Below are positions 42,094 to 51,129 of a stretch of DNA of 64,000 nt, one piece after another. The notes under the pieces were generated by a model that worked only from the letters and a program-made list of their open reading frames with translations, was not told the DNA's origin and did no database searches. Each line of letters opens with the position of its first letter. Within the stretch, counting starts at the first letter, position 1. Origin of the DNA: a virus; the IMG/VR virus record IMGVR_UViG_3300047320_000196, positions 1-64,000 of that record. One strand, written 5' to 3'. Both the position numbers and the translations under genes were made by a program.

Positions 42094-43391
42094 CGAGCGA
42101 CTCCCATTTTCATTGAGGTGACCGGTTTAACGATCGGGTACTCGCGGTGAATGAAGTAACCGCCGCCGTCGTTGGCGTGGTCGTTGCCTTGGCTCTTATC
42201 CGGCTCGCCGTTCGGCGCCCAGATCTGCTGCTCCAGGCCATCTGCGTAGGTCGGGCACGTAAACGGGTTGACCAGATAGCGGCGTTCGCCCTGCGCGTTG
42301 CAGAACATGGCGTTCATAGCGTTGATCCGGTCCTTCACCGGTGGGTTGGCCGCCGGCGCGATGACCGTGAACCCAGCCTGCTTGAGCATGGCTATATCGG
42401 TGAGGCTTGCATTGACCGACTTGCGCGAATCGCCAGAGGCGTCGGGGTAGATCCGGATCTCGCAGGTCTTCTTGTAGTCGTTGCCGGTGTGTTCCCAGTA
42501 CCGTTCTTTGATGCGGCGGATCATGTCCGGCGTGTCATAGCCATCCATCAACTCGTCCACGGCGCGCGGTAGCCCTTGGCCACGTTTGACGTGGGTGATC
42601 GCCGCCATCTTGCCGACGTTGAAGTCCATGCCGATGAACAGCGGCTCACCGGGCTGCACAGTGTCGAAGCACTGGTTCAGCTTGCGGTCGTAGGCGTGGT
42701 AGATCGATCCGGACGTCAGGTTGACGAACTGGCCGTTCAGGTATGCGCGGATCAGCTGCTCTGGGTACGACTCCATCAGCGACGCGATGTAGTCGTCAGG
42801 CAGGTTCAGCTCGTTGTCGAAGGTGCTGGCTTGGATAAGGCCATACATCTCCTTCAGCGCGGGCTTGTCGCGTAACTGCTTCACGAACTGGAGGAAGACG
42901 AACTTGAAGCCTTCCGGCGTCGTGGTCACGTCCACGCCATTTTTCAGCCCCGGCAAGTTGTAACGCATCCGGGCAATGATCTTGCGCCAGGCTTGCTGAG
43001 CCTTGATCGACGTCAGCACGTCCAGTTCATCCACCAGGGCGTGACCGATCTTGAAGCCGACGATTGTTTGCGGCTTCTCCATGGACCGGCAAATCACAGT
43101 GCCGCGATATTGCCGGCCGCTGTAAATGTGAACCTCATGGTTCGCCTGGTTGATCTTGGTCTTCAGCCCCCAGTCGTAGGCCACCTCCTCCATCGTGGGA
43201 TAGAAGATGTCGCGGATCTGCGGATAAGTCGGAGCGAAGTAACCAGCGTTGACGCCGGGCCACTCCATGAAATGCTTGCTGAGCGCTGAGCATCCGACCC
43301 AGGTCTTCCCGGAGCCGAACCCAGCAACGAACGCGCGAAACTTGTGGGGCAATAGGAGGAACTGCGACTGCGGAACGTTAAGGCTCGGCAT
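42090..43391 (-). CDS. terL: Terminase large subunit
   Basis: In this 433-residue protein the ATPase domain has Walker A GFGSGKT (about residues 25-31) and Walker B HALVDELD (about 117-124). The nuclease domain has GMDFN (about 240), then IYPDASGD (about 310) and a late acidic site GNDHANDGG. All motifs are intact. It packages DNA by an ATP motor and cuts it at the ends. It overlaps TerS by 14 bases and portal by 4. Confidence 0.93.
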   Translation of the reverse strand: MPSLNVPQSQFLLLPHKFRAFVAGFGSGKTWVGCSALSKHFMEWPGVNAGYFAPTYPQIRDIFYPTMEEVAYDWGLKTKINQANHEVHIYSGRQYRGTVICRSMEKPQTIVGFKIGHALVDELDVLTSIKAQQAWRKIIARMRYNLPGLKNGVDVTTTPEGFKFVFLQFVKQLRDKPALKEMYGLIQASTFDNELNLPDDYIASLMESYPEQLIRAYLNGQFVNLTSGSIYHAYDRKLNQCFDTVQPGEPLFIGMDFNVGKMAAITHVKRGQGLPRAVDELMDGYDTPDMIRRIKERYWEHTGNDYKKTCEIRIYPDASGDSRKSVNASLTDIAMLKQAGFTVIAPAANPPVKDRINAMNAMFCNAQGERRYLVNPFTCPTYADGLEQQIWAPNGEPDKSQGNDHANDGGGYFIHREYPIVKPVTSMKMGVAR

Positions 43392-43839
43392 TCGGCTTCC
43401 TCGCGTCCACTACGTCGACCTGAATGCGCGTCGGGATTGCCGGTTCGTCGTCAGGCTCATCCTTCCGATGCCGATTGACGTAGACGTCGCCGACTTCCTT
43501 CGCAGCCTGCTCGAGGATCTGCATGGCGAGGCCGATGTTCTTCATCGTCTCGGCCTTCTCCACAAACCGGTTCATCGCACGAAGGCGGAATGCTCGGTTA
43601 GCGATCGGGATCTCGGCTGTCTCCTCGCGGAAGCGCTTGCGGGTATCTTCAAACACCGCTTTCCACTTCACGCCAAGGTCACGGCCAGCGTGTTTCGTTG
43701 GGTCGTACTGCTCGCACTGCTGGCGAGACACTTCGACGCCGAATGTTTCCTTGACCGCCTGCACTACCTGAGTCGGCGTATCAAAGCAGGCCAACGCCTG
43801 CACAATGAAGCGCTTCACCTCATCTTTCAGGGCTGCCAT
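43378..43839 (-). CDS. terS: Terminase small subunit (DUF2280-type)
   Basis: This 153-residue protein is a DUF2280-type protein: KDEVKRFIVQALACFDTPT and an N-terminal helix-turn-helix-like region (VVQAVKETFGVEVSRQQCEQ), then a helical oligomerisation part. It recognises the pac or cos site and loads the large subunit. It is directly upstream of terL. Confidence 0.88.
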   Translation of the reverse strand: MAALKDEVKRFIVQALACFDTPTQVVQAVKETFGVEVSRQQCEQYDPTKHAGRDLGVKWKAVFEDTRKRFREETAEIPIANRAFRLRAMNRFVEKAETMKNIGLAMQILEQAAKEVGDVYVNRHRKDEPDDEPAIPTRIQVDVVDARKPNAEP

Positions 43840-43932
43840 ATGGGTTTATTCCGTCAAGGTCCTGTCAAGGATCAGGCCGACTTGAGCAGACAGGTTCCGC
43901 AGGCCCTCGATATGTTCAACTTCGGCGTCATT

Positions 43933-44442
43933 TCAGATGTGCGCCCATGTTCTTCTTGCTGCCACATCCCGAACGGTCGCCATCGACACGCCGAATTGAT
44001 CAGCCAATTCAGCCTGAACTGATTTCGTCAGCGGCCTGGTCGCGCGAATGACGCGAACGTTGTCTTCAGTCAGCTTGGAGTAGCCGTTACGCTCACCTTC
44101 AGCTGCGTTGGCGCCATGATCATATCCGTGCTTACGATTACCTGAGGCGCTGACCCACTCCAGATTGAGCAGGTCGTTGTTGGATCGAGATGCATCAATA
44201 TGATTTACCTCGGTGGCGCCTGCCTGCTTTGGCAGGAAGGCTTCAGCAACCAGGCGGTGGACACGCACAGATTTTCGCTTTCCGGAATCGGTTAGGTTCA
44301 CCGACGGATACCCAGAGACCAGGAACTGCGAAAGAATTGCTCCAGCCACTCCGCTGTTTCGAGTCGTGAGCCTCTTGATTCGTCCGCGATCACTGACCGC
44401 GTAGTTGGGCCAGTCCAGAATCTGTTTCCATTGCTCTTCCAC
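43933..44442 (-). CDS. NUMOD4/HNH endonuclease
   Basis: This 169-residue protein has an N-terminal NUMOD4 segment (LDWPNYAVSDRGRIKRLTTR), then an HNH core with VHRLVAEAF and VNHIDASRSNNDLLNLEW (about residues 76-95). A C-terminal helix-turn-helix (LADQFGVSMATVRDVAARR) follows. It lies right before terS. HNH proteins beside the terminase can be needed for cos cleavage, or may be free-standing homing endonucleases; the NUMOD4 and HTH parts favour the homing type. Confidence 0.88.
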   Translation of the reverse strand: MEEQWKQILDWPNYAVSDRGRIKRLTTRNSGVAGAILSQFLVSGYPSVNLTDSGKRKSVRVHRLVAEAFLPKQAGATEVNHIDASRSNNDLLNLEWVSASGNRKHGYDHGANAAEGERNGYSKLTEDNVRVIRATRPLTKSVQAELADQFGVSMATVRDVAARRTWAHI

Positions 44443-45066
44443 CTATGTAGCCCCTCTGATGCAAGTACCACAGGACCGGGCAATCGAAGCCTTTGAGACC
44501 TCGGGGAACCCGTTCGCCGCCTCAACCATTTGCTGGACGTCTTTTGATGCGCCGTACCGCCTGACTACGCCAACAAATTCCTCGACATCATGCCCGCGGA
44601 TACAAAGTTTTGGCGCACCCTCTTTTGTAAACTTTGGAGCCCCGTACTGATCAAGCTCTTGAGCTATATGAAATAACTCATGCTCCACCAGTGCGCAGAA
44701 GTCAGCGTCAGAGCAGTCAGCGCAGTAGTCAGCCGCCAGGGTGATGACGTAGGCCGGCACGTTGCCGAACCAATCCAGCATCTGCTGTTCCATCCTCGCC
44801 TTCTGCCAACCGCCGGCGCGGAATGCGACTTGCTCGGCCTGGCCGACAACTGCCCGCCCCTTCTTGATAAAGGCAGCAGACGCCCACAGCACGCTGATGT
44901 TGGCGTCGATCAGATGAGAATGCTCGGGGTTATGAATGCTGCCAGTGTCGGCAAGGACTTCGGTCTGCATCCACTCCCATACCTCGGGGGCAGGCGTCAG
45001 GCGAATGCCAAAACTGGACAAATCCGAGAGATCTAGGAGATCCCCAGGCGGGCGCGGCCTTTTCAT
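44443..45066 (-). CDS. Phage-associated putative zinc metallopeptidase
   Basis: This 207-residue protein has HELFH at about residue 129 (HExxH) with further acidic and His residues downstream, and four Cys in the second half (CADC, CGTC). This is a protein family repeatedly found next to terminase and late genes in Pseudomonas prophages. Substrate unknown. It ends one base before the HNH gene. Confidence 0.75.
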   Translation of the reverse strand: MKRPRPPGDLLDLSDLSSFGIRLTPAPEVWEWMQTEVLADTGSIHNPEHSHLIDANISVLWASAAFIKKGRAVVGQAEQVAFRAGGWQKARMEQQMLDWFGNVPAYVITLAADYCADCSDADFCALVEHELFHIAQELDQYGAPKFTKEGAPKLCIRGHDVEEFVGVVRRYGASKDVQQMVEAANGFPEVSKASIARSCGTCIRGAT

Positions 45067-45125
45067 GGGTCATGTCCCTACTGATATGATGGCCAGCTGC
45101 CATTTTTTTGTTTACAGGATAGTGC

Positions 45126-45659
45126 ATGACGCAGGCTAACTCGGGAATATTGAAAGCAACCGTACAACTCGTATTTGGAGGTGCAGGTGTGGCTGCACTC
45201 ATCACAATCGCATACACGATGTGGCACGACTCCAACGAGAGATCCACTGCATTCGGGGAAAACAAGGCCGCATTGGCATTTGCCAATGGTCAACTTACGG
45301 AGAGCAAAGCCGAGAATGAGAAGCTGAAAACTGAGAAGGGACAACTCCAGCAACAGATTGACGATCTGCGGCAGCAAATCTTGACTGAGCAGAATAACTA
45401 CAGATATGACAAGAAGCTGCTAGATGAAAGCTACGAGAAATCTCAGAAGCTCGAAGGTTACGTCGCTCAGCTAACCGCAATGCTCAAAAATGCGGATCCC
45501 TGCGCACCGATTCGCGCAGAAATCACGTCGCTTGAAGAAGAGTTGCAGCGTCCAGCCTACATAGTGCCTCAGCTTAGCGACGTCCAACGGGCGCAAGGGC
45601 AATCGAGCTTAGAAAAAAAGTATAAGTCTCTCGATGTTTGCCAGTCATCGCGTAGATAA
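45126..45659 (+). CDS. Membrane-anchored coiled-coil protein
   Basis: In this 177-residue protein, one transmembrane helix (LVFGGAGVAALITIAYTMW, residues 15-33) is followed by a long coiled coil (LTESKAENEKLKTEKGQLQQ and onward) and a C-terminal region with two Cys. It is on the plus strand, opposite to the late genes. Layout resembles the plus-strand gene at 38988, though no sequence repeat between them was seen. It is probably a lysogen-expressed envelope protein. Confidence 0.6.
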   Translation: MTQANSGILKATVQLVFGGAGVAALITIAYTMWHDSNERSTAFGENKAALAFANGQLTESKAENEKLKTEKGQLQQQIDDLRQQILTEQNNYRYDKKLLDESYEKSQKLEGYVAQLTAMLKNADPCAPIRAEITSLEEELQRPAYIVPQLSDVQRAQGQSSLEKKYKSLDVCQSSRR

Positions 45660-45757
45660 ATCCTCGTTTTCTTGGTCGCCATAATCCGCTTCGACTGCTT
45701 GAAATGAAAACTGGTTGCCGGTATTGGTGAGGCTCAAACCAACGCAGGAGCCGTAGA

Positions 45758-46087
45758 ATGGATTTCGAAACAGCGGAAATTGATGTTGACCAAGGATCTG
45801 ATAGCCATGTGAGGCTTTCTGCGGTGCCGTTCCATTTCAATCCGGGCGAACGCTCTCTCTACACCGGTGCAGATGGCTCAGGCGGCATTGTACAACGTAC
45901 TGGATGGCTGGGCCTGAAGACGGAACCATTCAACGGCTGGTATTCGGCTCACATCATTTCGGTGACCGGCCACAAAGGAACTGACTTTGTGTTTGAGGTG
46001 AAGCGGAATTTCCACACCCCACTGCAAGATGGCGAGTGGCTATGGTTCCCTGCTTCGCGGCAAACAGTCGAGCCCTACCGTACCTGA
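45758..46087 (+). CDS. Hypothetical protein, 109 aa
   Basis: This beta-rich soluble protein (AVPFHFNPGERSLYTGADG, GTDFVFEVKRNFHTPLQDG) with a weak upstream ribosome site is probably co-transcribed with the coiled-coil gene 98 bp upstream. No family is recognised. Confidence 0.5.
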   Translation: MDFETAEIDVDQGSDSHVRLSAVPFHFNPGERSLYTGADGSGGIVQRTGWLGLKTEPFNGWYSAHIISVTGHKGTDFVFEVKRNFHTPLQDGEWLWFPASRQTVEPYRT

Positions 46088-46119
46088 ATCCCTGCGTGCC
46101 GTACTCACCTGCGGCACTC

Positions 46120-46374
46120 CTACCCTTCTCCGCCATCCAGCAGCACATCAATCAGTTTCTGCTCACCCAGGCGCATTGCACCCAAGCACTGGAGGTCGTC
46201 GCACTTGGGACCCAGACCGAACACCGTCACTTCGCCTTTCGGCCCCATGAGGCTCAGCGCGCCTACAGTGCACTCCGGGTGCACACCGGCATCAAGATCA
46301 TCAGCAATCTTGCGTAGCGTCTTGGCGGCATCGCGCCACCCCTCACGCTTGAGCTCAACGAGTTTTGCGGTCAT
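46120..46374 (-). CDS. Small hypothetical late protein, 84 aa
   Basis: ATG 46374 overlaps the upstream stop as ATGA, favouring it over GTG starts at 46382 and 46395. It is charged and helical (LVELKREGWRDAAKTLRKIA), then beta (GPKGEVTVFGLG). It is in the late transcript beneath the holin; role unknown. Confidence 0.6.
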   Translation of the reverse strand: MTAKLVELKREGWRDAAKTLRKIADDLDAGVHPECTVGALSLMGPKGEVTVFGLGPKCDDLQCLGAMRLGEQKLIDVLLDGGEG

Positions 46375-46559
46375 GCCGTCACCCTCTGTAACCACTCTTC
46401 AATAATCCGGCGCAGAACCGGCTCGGTCAGGATGGTCGATGGCTTGTCGCCGGCGATCACTGAGCGCACCAAGTCACAGGGAATCACGTGGACACCGATA
46501 GCCGCCGCTACTGTCAGGTGCGGGCGCTGATCAGCGATGTCGTGGATGTCTGCGGTCAT
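46371..46559 (-). CDS. Small hypothetical late protein, 62 aa
   Basis: The start MTADIHDIADQRPHLTVAAA has GGAG-like purines upstream (ACTGGAGTGAGC). It overlaps the next gene by 4 bases. It ends with a helical segment (EPVLRRIIEEWLQRV). No family is recognised. Confidence 0.55.
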   Translation of the reverse strand: MTADIHDIADQRPHLTVAAAIGVHVIPCDLVRSVIAGDKPSTILTEPVLRRIIEEWLQRVTA

Positions 46560-46611
46560 GCTCACTCCAGTGTCGCGACACAATTTGCTGATTCGCGAAA
46601 CGTGTCGCGAC

Positions 46612-46944
46612 TTACTCCGCCTTGCGGGTGGGAAGCTTGAAGTCAGTCACCCGGTCAGCGATGTTCCGGATCTTCTCGACACCCAAGAAGCCAACCCAGC
46701 CACCGGCAAAGGTGGCCATGCTCTGTGGCAGGCCGAAGAAGTCCAGGCCGCTGATTATGGTCAGTGTGAGGCCGCCGCAGATGGCGCCTTCCACTAGCAT
46801 CTGGCGACGAGTACCGCCGCCGTAAGTGATCCGCAAGACGGCCATAGCGCAGGACAGCGCAGCCGCATAGAGGATCGGCGAATGCTGGCTCAACCACGCA
46901 AGCGCTATCGCCCATGTGTCTGGTTTGTCTGGCATGTTTGGCAT
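46612..46944 (-). CDS. Holin, lambda S-like
   Basis: This 110-residue protein starts MPNMPDKPDTWAIALAWLSQ and has three hydrophobic spans (about 22-37, 51-70, 75-90), the layout of the lambda-type holin family (PF05106). It makes the lesions that release endolysin. It is separated from the endolysin/Rz cassette (18.0-19.0 kb) by the whole head and tail region, an arrangement seen in some Pseudomonas siphophages. Confidence 0.85.
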   Translation of the reverse strand: MPNMPDKPDTWAIALAWLSQHSPILYAAALSCAMAVLRITYGGGTRRQMLVEGAICGGLTLTIISGLDFFGLPQSMATFAGGWVGFLGVEKIRNIADRVTDFKLPTRKAE

Positions 46945-47177
46945 CTCGGTTCCTCCCCGTCAGGGAGATAGGAATATCGCAGGCGGTGGTCCACAGATTT
47001 GAATCCACTCGAACAGCACTCCCAGCTCGGAGTATTGGGTGTGAGGAGCTGAAAACGAAAAAGCCCCGGCATTTGCCAGAGCTCTGTGAAGTATTTCAAT
47101 GCAACAAACTTTCCATCTGGTGGCGCAAATCAAACTAATTTACTAGAGTCTTCACTAGCTACAGGAGGGTACTTCCA

Positions 47178-47513
47178 ATGAAAATTCCCACTGCTTTTTT
47201 GCTCCTCACGATGGTATGCACCCTTAGCAATGCCTATGCAATAGACCACTTGATGCCAGGTGATGAAGGTGGAGGTGGAGGCGAAGTCGTCGAAAAACCT
47301 GAACACGGAACAAAACCGGAGATCATTGATAAGCCAGCGACCACTCAAAAACCAACTGACGAACTCGTTCGATGGCATGAACAGGTGACAAATGATCGTA
47401 TCAAACAAATACAAGAGGACAGCATGACATCGGCCAGTCAAAAGGATGCTGCAATTCAAGGCCTCAAACGAAACCATGAGGCGTGCATAGGAGATGCTTC
47501 ACACTGCAAGTAA
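47178..47513 (+). CDS. Small secreted hypothetical protein
   Basis: AGGAGG lies about 10 bases before ATG. The 111-residue product has a clear signal peptide (MKIPTAFLLLTMVCTLSNAYA, cleavage after AYA at about residue 21), a Gly/Glu-rich linker and a Lys/Pro repeat-like stretch (EKPEHGTKPEIIDKPATTQK). Two Cys near the end could form a disulphide. It is a plus-strand insertion in the late region and likely acts in the periplasm of the lysogen. Confidence 0.65.
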   Translation: MKIPTAFLLLTMVCTLSNAYAIDHLMPGDEGGGGGEVVEKPEHGTKPEIIDKPATTQKPTDELVRWHEQVTNDRIKQIQEDSMTSASQKDAAIQGLKRNHEACIGDASHCK

Positions 47514-47570
47514 CAAAAAACTCTTTAATCCTCAAAACACTGCGATTTCCGGCTCAGGAGTTTCAGAAAG

Positions 47571-47597
47571 CAAAAAGCCCGGCATTTGACCGGGCTC
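47571..47597 (-). terminator. Terminator downstream of the 47.6-48.1 kb gene
   Basis: AGCCCGG (47576-47582) pairs with CCGGGCT (47590-47596), with a T-run on the minus strand. It lies between convergent genes at 47513 and 47641. Confidence 0.65.
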
Positions 47598-47640
47598 CGT
47601 ATCGCATAAACTTATTATCAAACAGAACTTAATGAGTTAA

Positions 47641-48120
47641 TCAGACCCGATCAGGATCAAAAATGTACATCAAACGCTCGACCAGAGCAGCGTAGATAGG
47701 ATCAAAACGCTGTTTGTCTTTATCATCAATACCGACTGACAAATTTATCGGCAACTTTTTGACGGAAAAGTCAAAACTCTCACTATTTAGCGACACAGAG
47801 AACTCAAAAATAACGACCTGTCTAAGACCAAAATGGGCGTCCTGCTCCACCGTCAACGCGATGGAAAAATCCACAACACCGTCAATAGAACTGAGCCGCA
47901 AATAGTCAATTTCCTGAAAGGAGTGTTCATCTCCAGTTCCAAGGCGAACATACCGCTGTTGCTTTCCCTGCGAGTCCGTCCAAGTGACATCCGGAATCGA
48001 TAGGTAACGTTCAAACCCAACGGCAAGGGCGTTGGCCGCACTGGACATCAGATGCAGCCTAGCCTGTTGCTTTTCAAATAGTCTTTTGTACTGCTGAGAG
48101 AGCTCGTTATAAATGGACAT
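47641..48120 (-). CDS. Hypothetical protein, 159 aa
   Basis: ATG 48120 has AAGGAG nine bases upstream, so the ten extra codons of the longer frame are not used. The N-terminal third is helical (YNELSQQYKRLFEKQQARLH); the rest is beta-rich. It is AT-richer than its neighbours. It lies between Q and the holin, so it may be an accessory gene with its own terminator. Confidence 0.5.
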   Translation of the reverse strand: MSIYNELSQQYKRLFEKQQARLHLMSSAANALAVGFERYLSIPDVTWTDSQGKQQRYVRLGTGDEHSFQEIDYLRLSSIDGVVDFSIALTVEQDAHFGLRQVVIFEFSVSLNSESFDFSVKKLPINLSVGIDDKDKQRFDPIYAALVERLMYIFDPDRV

Positions 48121-48288
48121 CACCAACTCCTTTGTGTGAGCTGGAAACATCTCATAGCGATCATTTTTTTTCTATAAACAGATGGCAAAAAGCCCGACAC
48201 AATGGCCGGCCTTCGTCTGCTGTGTCGCGCTTGAAAAGCTGAACACCGTGCCATGAAAACAGGTGTTTATCCGCGTGGAAAGACTTTT

Positions 48289-48678
48289 TTACGCAGCTTC
48301 CCGAATCGTCTCTAAAGCACAATCGATCCATGCCACTCCGGCTTTGATGACCTCCCGTGCCTTCGCCTCACCTATGCCATTTTCCCTACCAATTCGCAAT
48401 GCCGGCCACTTAGCACCAAAGTACAACCAGATGAAATTTCCCATCTGTTGATCGCGTATCGTCAGACGGGCAACAGCCCCATCCAACACGAGGGCCAGAT
48501 CATCGGTCATTGAGTATTCCTTCACCCCACCCTCGCACGGCGTGTTGTCACGGATCAGTGAGTAGAGCGGCGATATGTAGCTTGGCACTCCCATTCCGTC
48601 CATTCGCCAAAAACCCCACTGCTCCAGCATCCACTCGGTATCTCCCAAGGGTTTGCCGATATACGTTCGCTTTTTCAT
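48289..48678 (-). CDS. Q: Antitermination protein Q
   Basis: This 129-residue protein has TEWMLEQWGFWRMDGMGVPSY near the N-terminus and a C-terminal helix-turn-helix (IGEAKAREVIKAGVAWIDCA), the pattern of phage antitermination Q (PF06530). It lets RNA polymerase read through terminators into the late genes. It is at the end of the early minus-strand transcript, upstream of lysis, packaging and head genes. This agrees with the many hairpins in the late region. Confidence 0.85.
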   Translation of the reverse strand: MKKRTYIGKPLGDTEWMLEQWGFWRMDGMGVPSYISPLYSLIRDNTPCEGGVKEYSMTDDLALVLDGAVARLTIRDQQMGNFIWLYFGAKWPALRIGRENGIGEAKAREVIKAGVAWIDCALETIREAA

Positions 48679-48965
48679 GCGGCCTTCCTCGGGTCCGGAT
48701 CACTTAGGCCAAATAGGTCACGCAGTAACCGGTCGGCAGGTTTGTTCTTGGCATTACCGTCGATCAGCCACCGCTGGCCGTAGTCATGGAAACCAATCTG
48801 TGCTCGGCTGCCATGCCAACTCGCGACCATGTCCAGCAGATACGCGAGTGCGATCGGACCACCCAACTTAATCTTGGATAGCTCTTCGCCCGCGACCTTC
48901 AAAAACTGGCGCTCCAAATCACTCATACTCTTGCGCGGAAGCATTGCAGCAACTCGATCATTCAT
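48675..48965 (-). CDS. Hypothetical early protein between dnaB and Q
   Basis: This 96-residue protein overlaps both neighbours by 4 bases, so it is part of the early operon. It contains an N-terminal helical stretch (MSDLERQFLKVAGEELSKIK) and GQRWLIDGNAKNKPADRLL. No family is recognised. Confidence 0.65.
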   Translation of the reverse strand: MNDRVAAMLPRKSMSDLERQFLKVAGEELSKIKLGGPIALAYLLDMVASWHGSRAQIGFHDYGQRWLIDGNAKNKPADRLLRDLFGLSDPDPRKAA

Positions 48966-50329
48966 TGAGTGTTTCCCCTGTACTTACTAGCGAAGGGACG
49001 ATTCATCTCGACCTCTTCGTCAGACGGCTCTCGGTTACCGGCGAAGTTGATGAAACGCGCGTACTGGCCTTGCTGCTGAACTAGACAGGAGCCGACCGGC
49101 GCATGCCTACACTTGGGCATGATCAGTTCGGTAACGCCGTTCTGCCCCTCTTCGGAGTCATTGTCGCGGTGAACGAGGATGATGCAGTGAGCGTCCGCCT
49201 CGATCTGTCCAGAGTCACGCAGGTCGGAGGCGATTGGCTTCTTACCCGGGCGGTTCGTCGAGTTGCGGTTCAGTTGCGCAAGCAGAATCACAGGCACCTC
49301 CAACTCCTTGGCAATGTTCACGATGCCGGTCGAGATTTTTCCCAGCTCCGAAGCGCGGTTGAACGCCTTGCCATCGGAGCCGATCAGGCCGATGTAATCG
49401 ATCACCACCACATCGAGTCCATGAGCGCGCTGCGCCTGGCGAGCGATGCTGCGGATGCGCGCCACCGTCAGCCCGGATTTGTCGCAAACGAACAGCGGCA
49501 CATCCAGGATCTTGCTCACAGCCGATGTCAGCCGCGGCCAGTCATCGTCCTGCAGCTGTCCGTCATCGAGTTTTCGCAGGTCGATACCGCCGATGGACGC
49601 CAACGCACGATTGCCCAGCTCCTCCTCCGGCATTTCCAACGAAAACACCATGCCGACTCCGGCACCGCTGCACGCGATGTGCTGGGCAATCTGCAGGCCG
49701 AGCGTCGTTTTACCGCTCCCTGGCAGGCCCGCCACGATGGTGACAGTCTTTTTCCGCAGGCCGCGGATCATCTTGTCCAAATCCACCAACCCGGTCGACA
49801 AACCTGACTGCACCGTTTTGTTGAACTTCGCGTCGATGGTGTCAACGTTGCGCGCTACCACCTCATCCATCCGCTTGTAGTCCGGCTCACCGGTTTGCAG
49901 GTCGCGTAGATCCGCCATTGCCTGCTGGGCATTGGCGATGATCTCGGCGACCGGTCGGTTCTCGGTTGCTAGTTCGCGCACCGCGTCAGCAGCGTCCACA
50001 AGGCGGCGCAGCACGGCCCGCTCTGTTACAACCTTGGCGTAAGCCTTCCAGTTGGCGGTGCTTGGCGTGTTACGTGCAAGCTCGCCCGCATAGGCCATGG
50101 TGCGAGTGCCGCTTGGTAAATACTCGGCGAAGTCATGCAGCGTTACAGGGTCAACGGGACAGCCTGCCGCGTGACAGCCAATCATCGTCTGGAACAGCGC
50201 AGCATTCTCTGGGTCATGGAAGTCCGACACCTGCACTTGGGCTGTAATGGAGTCGAATAAGTCGGAGTCCAACAACATGGCGCCCAATAGAGCGTGCTCC
50301 GCCTCATCGCTAAACAGTTCTCGTGTCAT
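48962..50329 (-). CDS. dnaB: Replicative DNA helicase, DnaB family
   Basis: In this 455-residue protein the N-terminal DnaB domain (EHALLGAMLLDSDLFDSI) is followed by a RecA-like motor with Walker A GLPGSGKTT (about residue 203), Walker B DVVVIDYIGLI (about 310), and ILLAQLNRNS (motif H3). This is full length for the family. It unwinds DNA at the phage origin. It starts overlapping the DnaC-like stop (ATGA). Confidence 0.93.
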   Translation of the reverse strand: MTRELFSDEAEHALLGAMLLDSDLFDSITAQVQVSDFHDPENAALFQTMIGCHAAGCPVDPVTLHDFAEYLPSGTRTMAYAGELARNTPSTANWKAYAKVVTERAVLRRLVDAADAVRELATENRPVAEIIANAQQAMADLRDLQTGEPDYKRMDEVVARNVDTIDAKFNKTVQSGLSTGLVDLDKMIRGLRKKTVTIVAGLPGSGKTTLGLQIAQHIACSGAGVGMVFSLEMPEEELGNRALASIGGIDLRKLDDGQLQDDDWPRLTSAVSKILDVPLFVCDKSGLTVARIRSIARQAQRAHGLDVVVIDYIGLIGSDGKAFNRASELGKISTGIVNIAKELEVPVILLAQLNRNSTNRPGKKPIASDLRDSGQIEADAHCIILVHRDNDSEEGQNGVTELIMPKCRHAPVGSCLVQQQGQYARFINFAGNREPSDEEVEMNRPFASKYRGNTQ

Positions 50330-51129
50330 ACAGCACCTCGCGCGGATGCCCAGTTGAACCCAATGGCTTTCCCGCCGGCCTGGCGCAGGCGGTCGAGCGC
50401 TCGGTCTCCGATGTAACGAGCCAGATCCGCAGCAGCCAAGTTGGAAACCACGACAGTCGGCAACACGAGCTGGTAACGGTGATCGATCACCTCATGAAGA
50501 GCGCCTAGTTCATATGCGCTGCCGCTTTGAGCACCAATTTCATCAATCACCAGCAAGTCGAAACTCGCCAGCTCGTCGAGGACATCTTTGTCCGAATACT
50601 CGGCACTGCGATCCATCGCTCTCTTGAAGACGCGGATGATCTCAGCTGCGGTGACGATTACCGCTTGAGCTCCATGCTCACGGATGACTGCCTGGACCAT
50701 CGCGCAAGCAAGATGGGTTTTCCCGTTACCGACATTGCCGGAAAGGACAAGTGAACGGCCGGCGGCATAGTTGTCGGTAAATTGGGCAACATAGTTTTCA
50801 CAGGCACCTAGAGCTTTGGCCATACCAGCCCCTCCTTCAGCGGTCCTGTAGGTGTCGAAGGTGCACCCTCTGAAACGTGGGGAGATACCAGAGCCTACAA
50901 GCAGCCTGTTTAGGTCTTCGGCTTTCTTCCTACCTCTCGCCAGGATGTGTGCCTCCGTCGACTTCGGAGCAGTGTGCAGAGCCTCCCAGTGACAATGCTT
51001 GCAGCCCCGTGGCAAAACAGAGCCGTCGAACTGCTCAATCTCGGAACTGCTCACCGAGCCATGCATCGGGCATTCGAGATCAAAGAAGCGGACACGAGGC
51101 TGTCTGAAAAAATTAGAAATTCGCGCCAC
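50326..51129 (-). CDS. DnaC-like helicase loader
   Basis: The GTG start at 51129 is inferred. GAGGTG lies just upstream, and this start keeps the N-terminal cysteine/histidine site (ECPMHG … CKHCHW) that an internal ATG would lose. The AAA+ core has Walker A SGNVGNGKTH (about residue 130) and Walker B LLVIDEIG. It overlaps the initiator gene by 17 bases. It loads DnaB onto the origin together with the O-like protein. Confidence 0.85.
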   Translation of the reverse strand: MARISNFFRQPRVRFFDLECPMHGSVSSSEIEQFDGSVLPRGCKHCHWEALHTAPKSTEAHILARGRKKAEDLNRLLVGSGISPRFRGCTFDTYRTAEGGAGMAKALGACENYVAQFTDNYAAGRSLVLSGNVGNGKTHLACAMVQAVIREHGAQAVIVTAAEIIRVFKRAMDRSAEYSDKDVLDELASFDLLVIDEIGAQSGSAYELGALHEVIDHRYQLVLPTVVVSNLAAADLARYIGDRALDRLRQAGGKAIGFNWASARGAV

